A stretch of DNA of 5,734 nucleotides from an uncultured Psychrobacillus sp. (GTDB lineage Bacteria; Bacillota; Bacilli; Bacillales_A; Planococcaceae): the NCBI GenBank assembly GCA_934234185.1, contig CAKQHO010000163.1:1-5734 (forward strand), in the 5' to 3' direction. This document shows positions 5,664-5,734 of this stretch, piece after piece. The position numbers and the translations under genes are program-made. The notes beneath the pieces are model-generated. The model made no database searches, had not been told where the DNA came from, and saw only the letters and a list, made by a program, of their open reading frames with translations. Within the stretch, counting starts at the first letter, position 1, and every line of letters starts with the position of its first letter.

Positions 5664-5734
5664 ATTACCAATAAATTTACATTACTTGCGCTTCAGAAGA
5701 GAATACTTGCGATTACTGTTAGCTTACGTTCACT
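5664..5734. repeat. Second copy of the 21-base-period repeat element, cut by the window end
   Basis: The leader ATTACCAATAAATTTACAT (5664-5682) is followed by units at 5683-5703 and 5704-5724, both beginning TACTTGCG. A decayed third unit starts at 5725 (TACGTTC in place of TACTTGC). It matches 3211-3271 closely, and sequence left of 5664 does not. The first core lies 110 bases after the stop of the third gene, against 113 bases for the other copy after the second gene. The right end is outside the window. Confidence 0.85.

Overview
The window looks like chromosomal DNA from an AT-rich, spore-former-type Gram-positive bacterium (Bacillota, order Bacillales; Bacillaceae or the Lysinibacillus/Psychrobacillus side of Caryophanaceae is my best guess). 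This rests on strong AGGAGG ribosome sites, lysine-rich Bacillus-type signal peptides, three SLH (S-layer homology) proteins and hairpin-plus-T-run terminators. No marker gene fixes the genus.

Layout: three complete genes on the + strand, each an exported SLH protein followed by its own intrinsic terminator. They are therefore probably separate transcription units in a cell-surface protein cluster. Gene 1 (12-1709, 565 aa) carries its three SLH domains at the C-terminus, behind an unrecognised beta-rich N-terminal region. Gene 2 (2006-3118, 370 aa) and gene 3 (3649-5574, 641 aa) are tandem paralogues with the opposite layout: signal peptide, three N-terminal SLH domains (about three quarters identical between the two), a Pro-rich linker and a C-terminal domain of about 140 residues. 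Gene 3 has an extra segment of about 250 residues resembling a parallel beta-helix, plus a seven-glycine hinge, between its SLH region and that C-terminal domain. All three mature proteins lack cysteine, as is usual for S-layer-associated proteins. The SLH triplets should tether them non-covalently to the secondary cell wall polysaccharide, leaving the variable parts exposed.

Intergenic DNA: 1747-2005 is very AT-rich and holds a nested inverted repeat and the probable promoter of gene 2. The 530-base gap between genes 2 and 3 holds a terminator, a tandem array of five 21-base units each starting TACTTGC, a second 'orphan' terminator at 3416-3446, further small inverted repeats and the promoter region of gene 3. 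A second copy of the same repeat element starts about 45 bases past the gene 3 terminator and runs off the window. It lies at almost the same distance from its gene as the first copy does from gene 2.

Most worth a second look: the 21-base-period element and its equivalent placement after both paralogues; the C-terminal domain shared by genes 2 and 3, which I do not recognise; and the upstream block shared by these two genes. I see no evidence of a complete new multi-gene system. There are no tRNA, rRNA, CRISPR, transposase or phage genes here.
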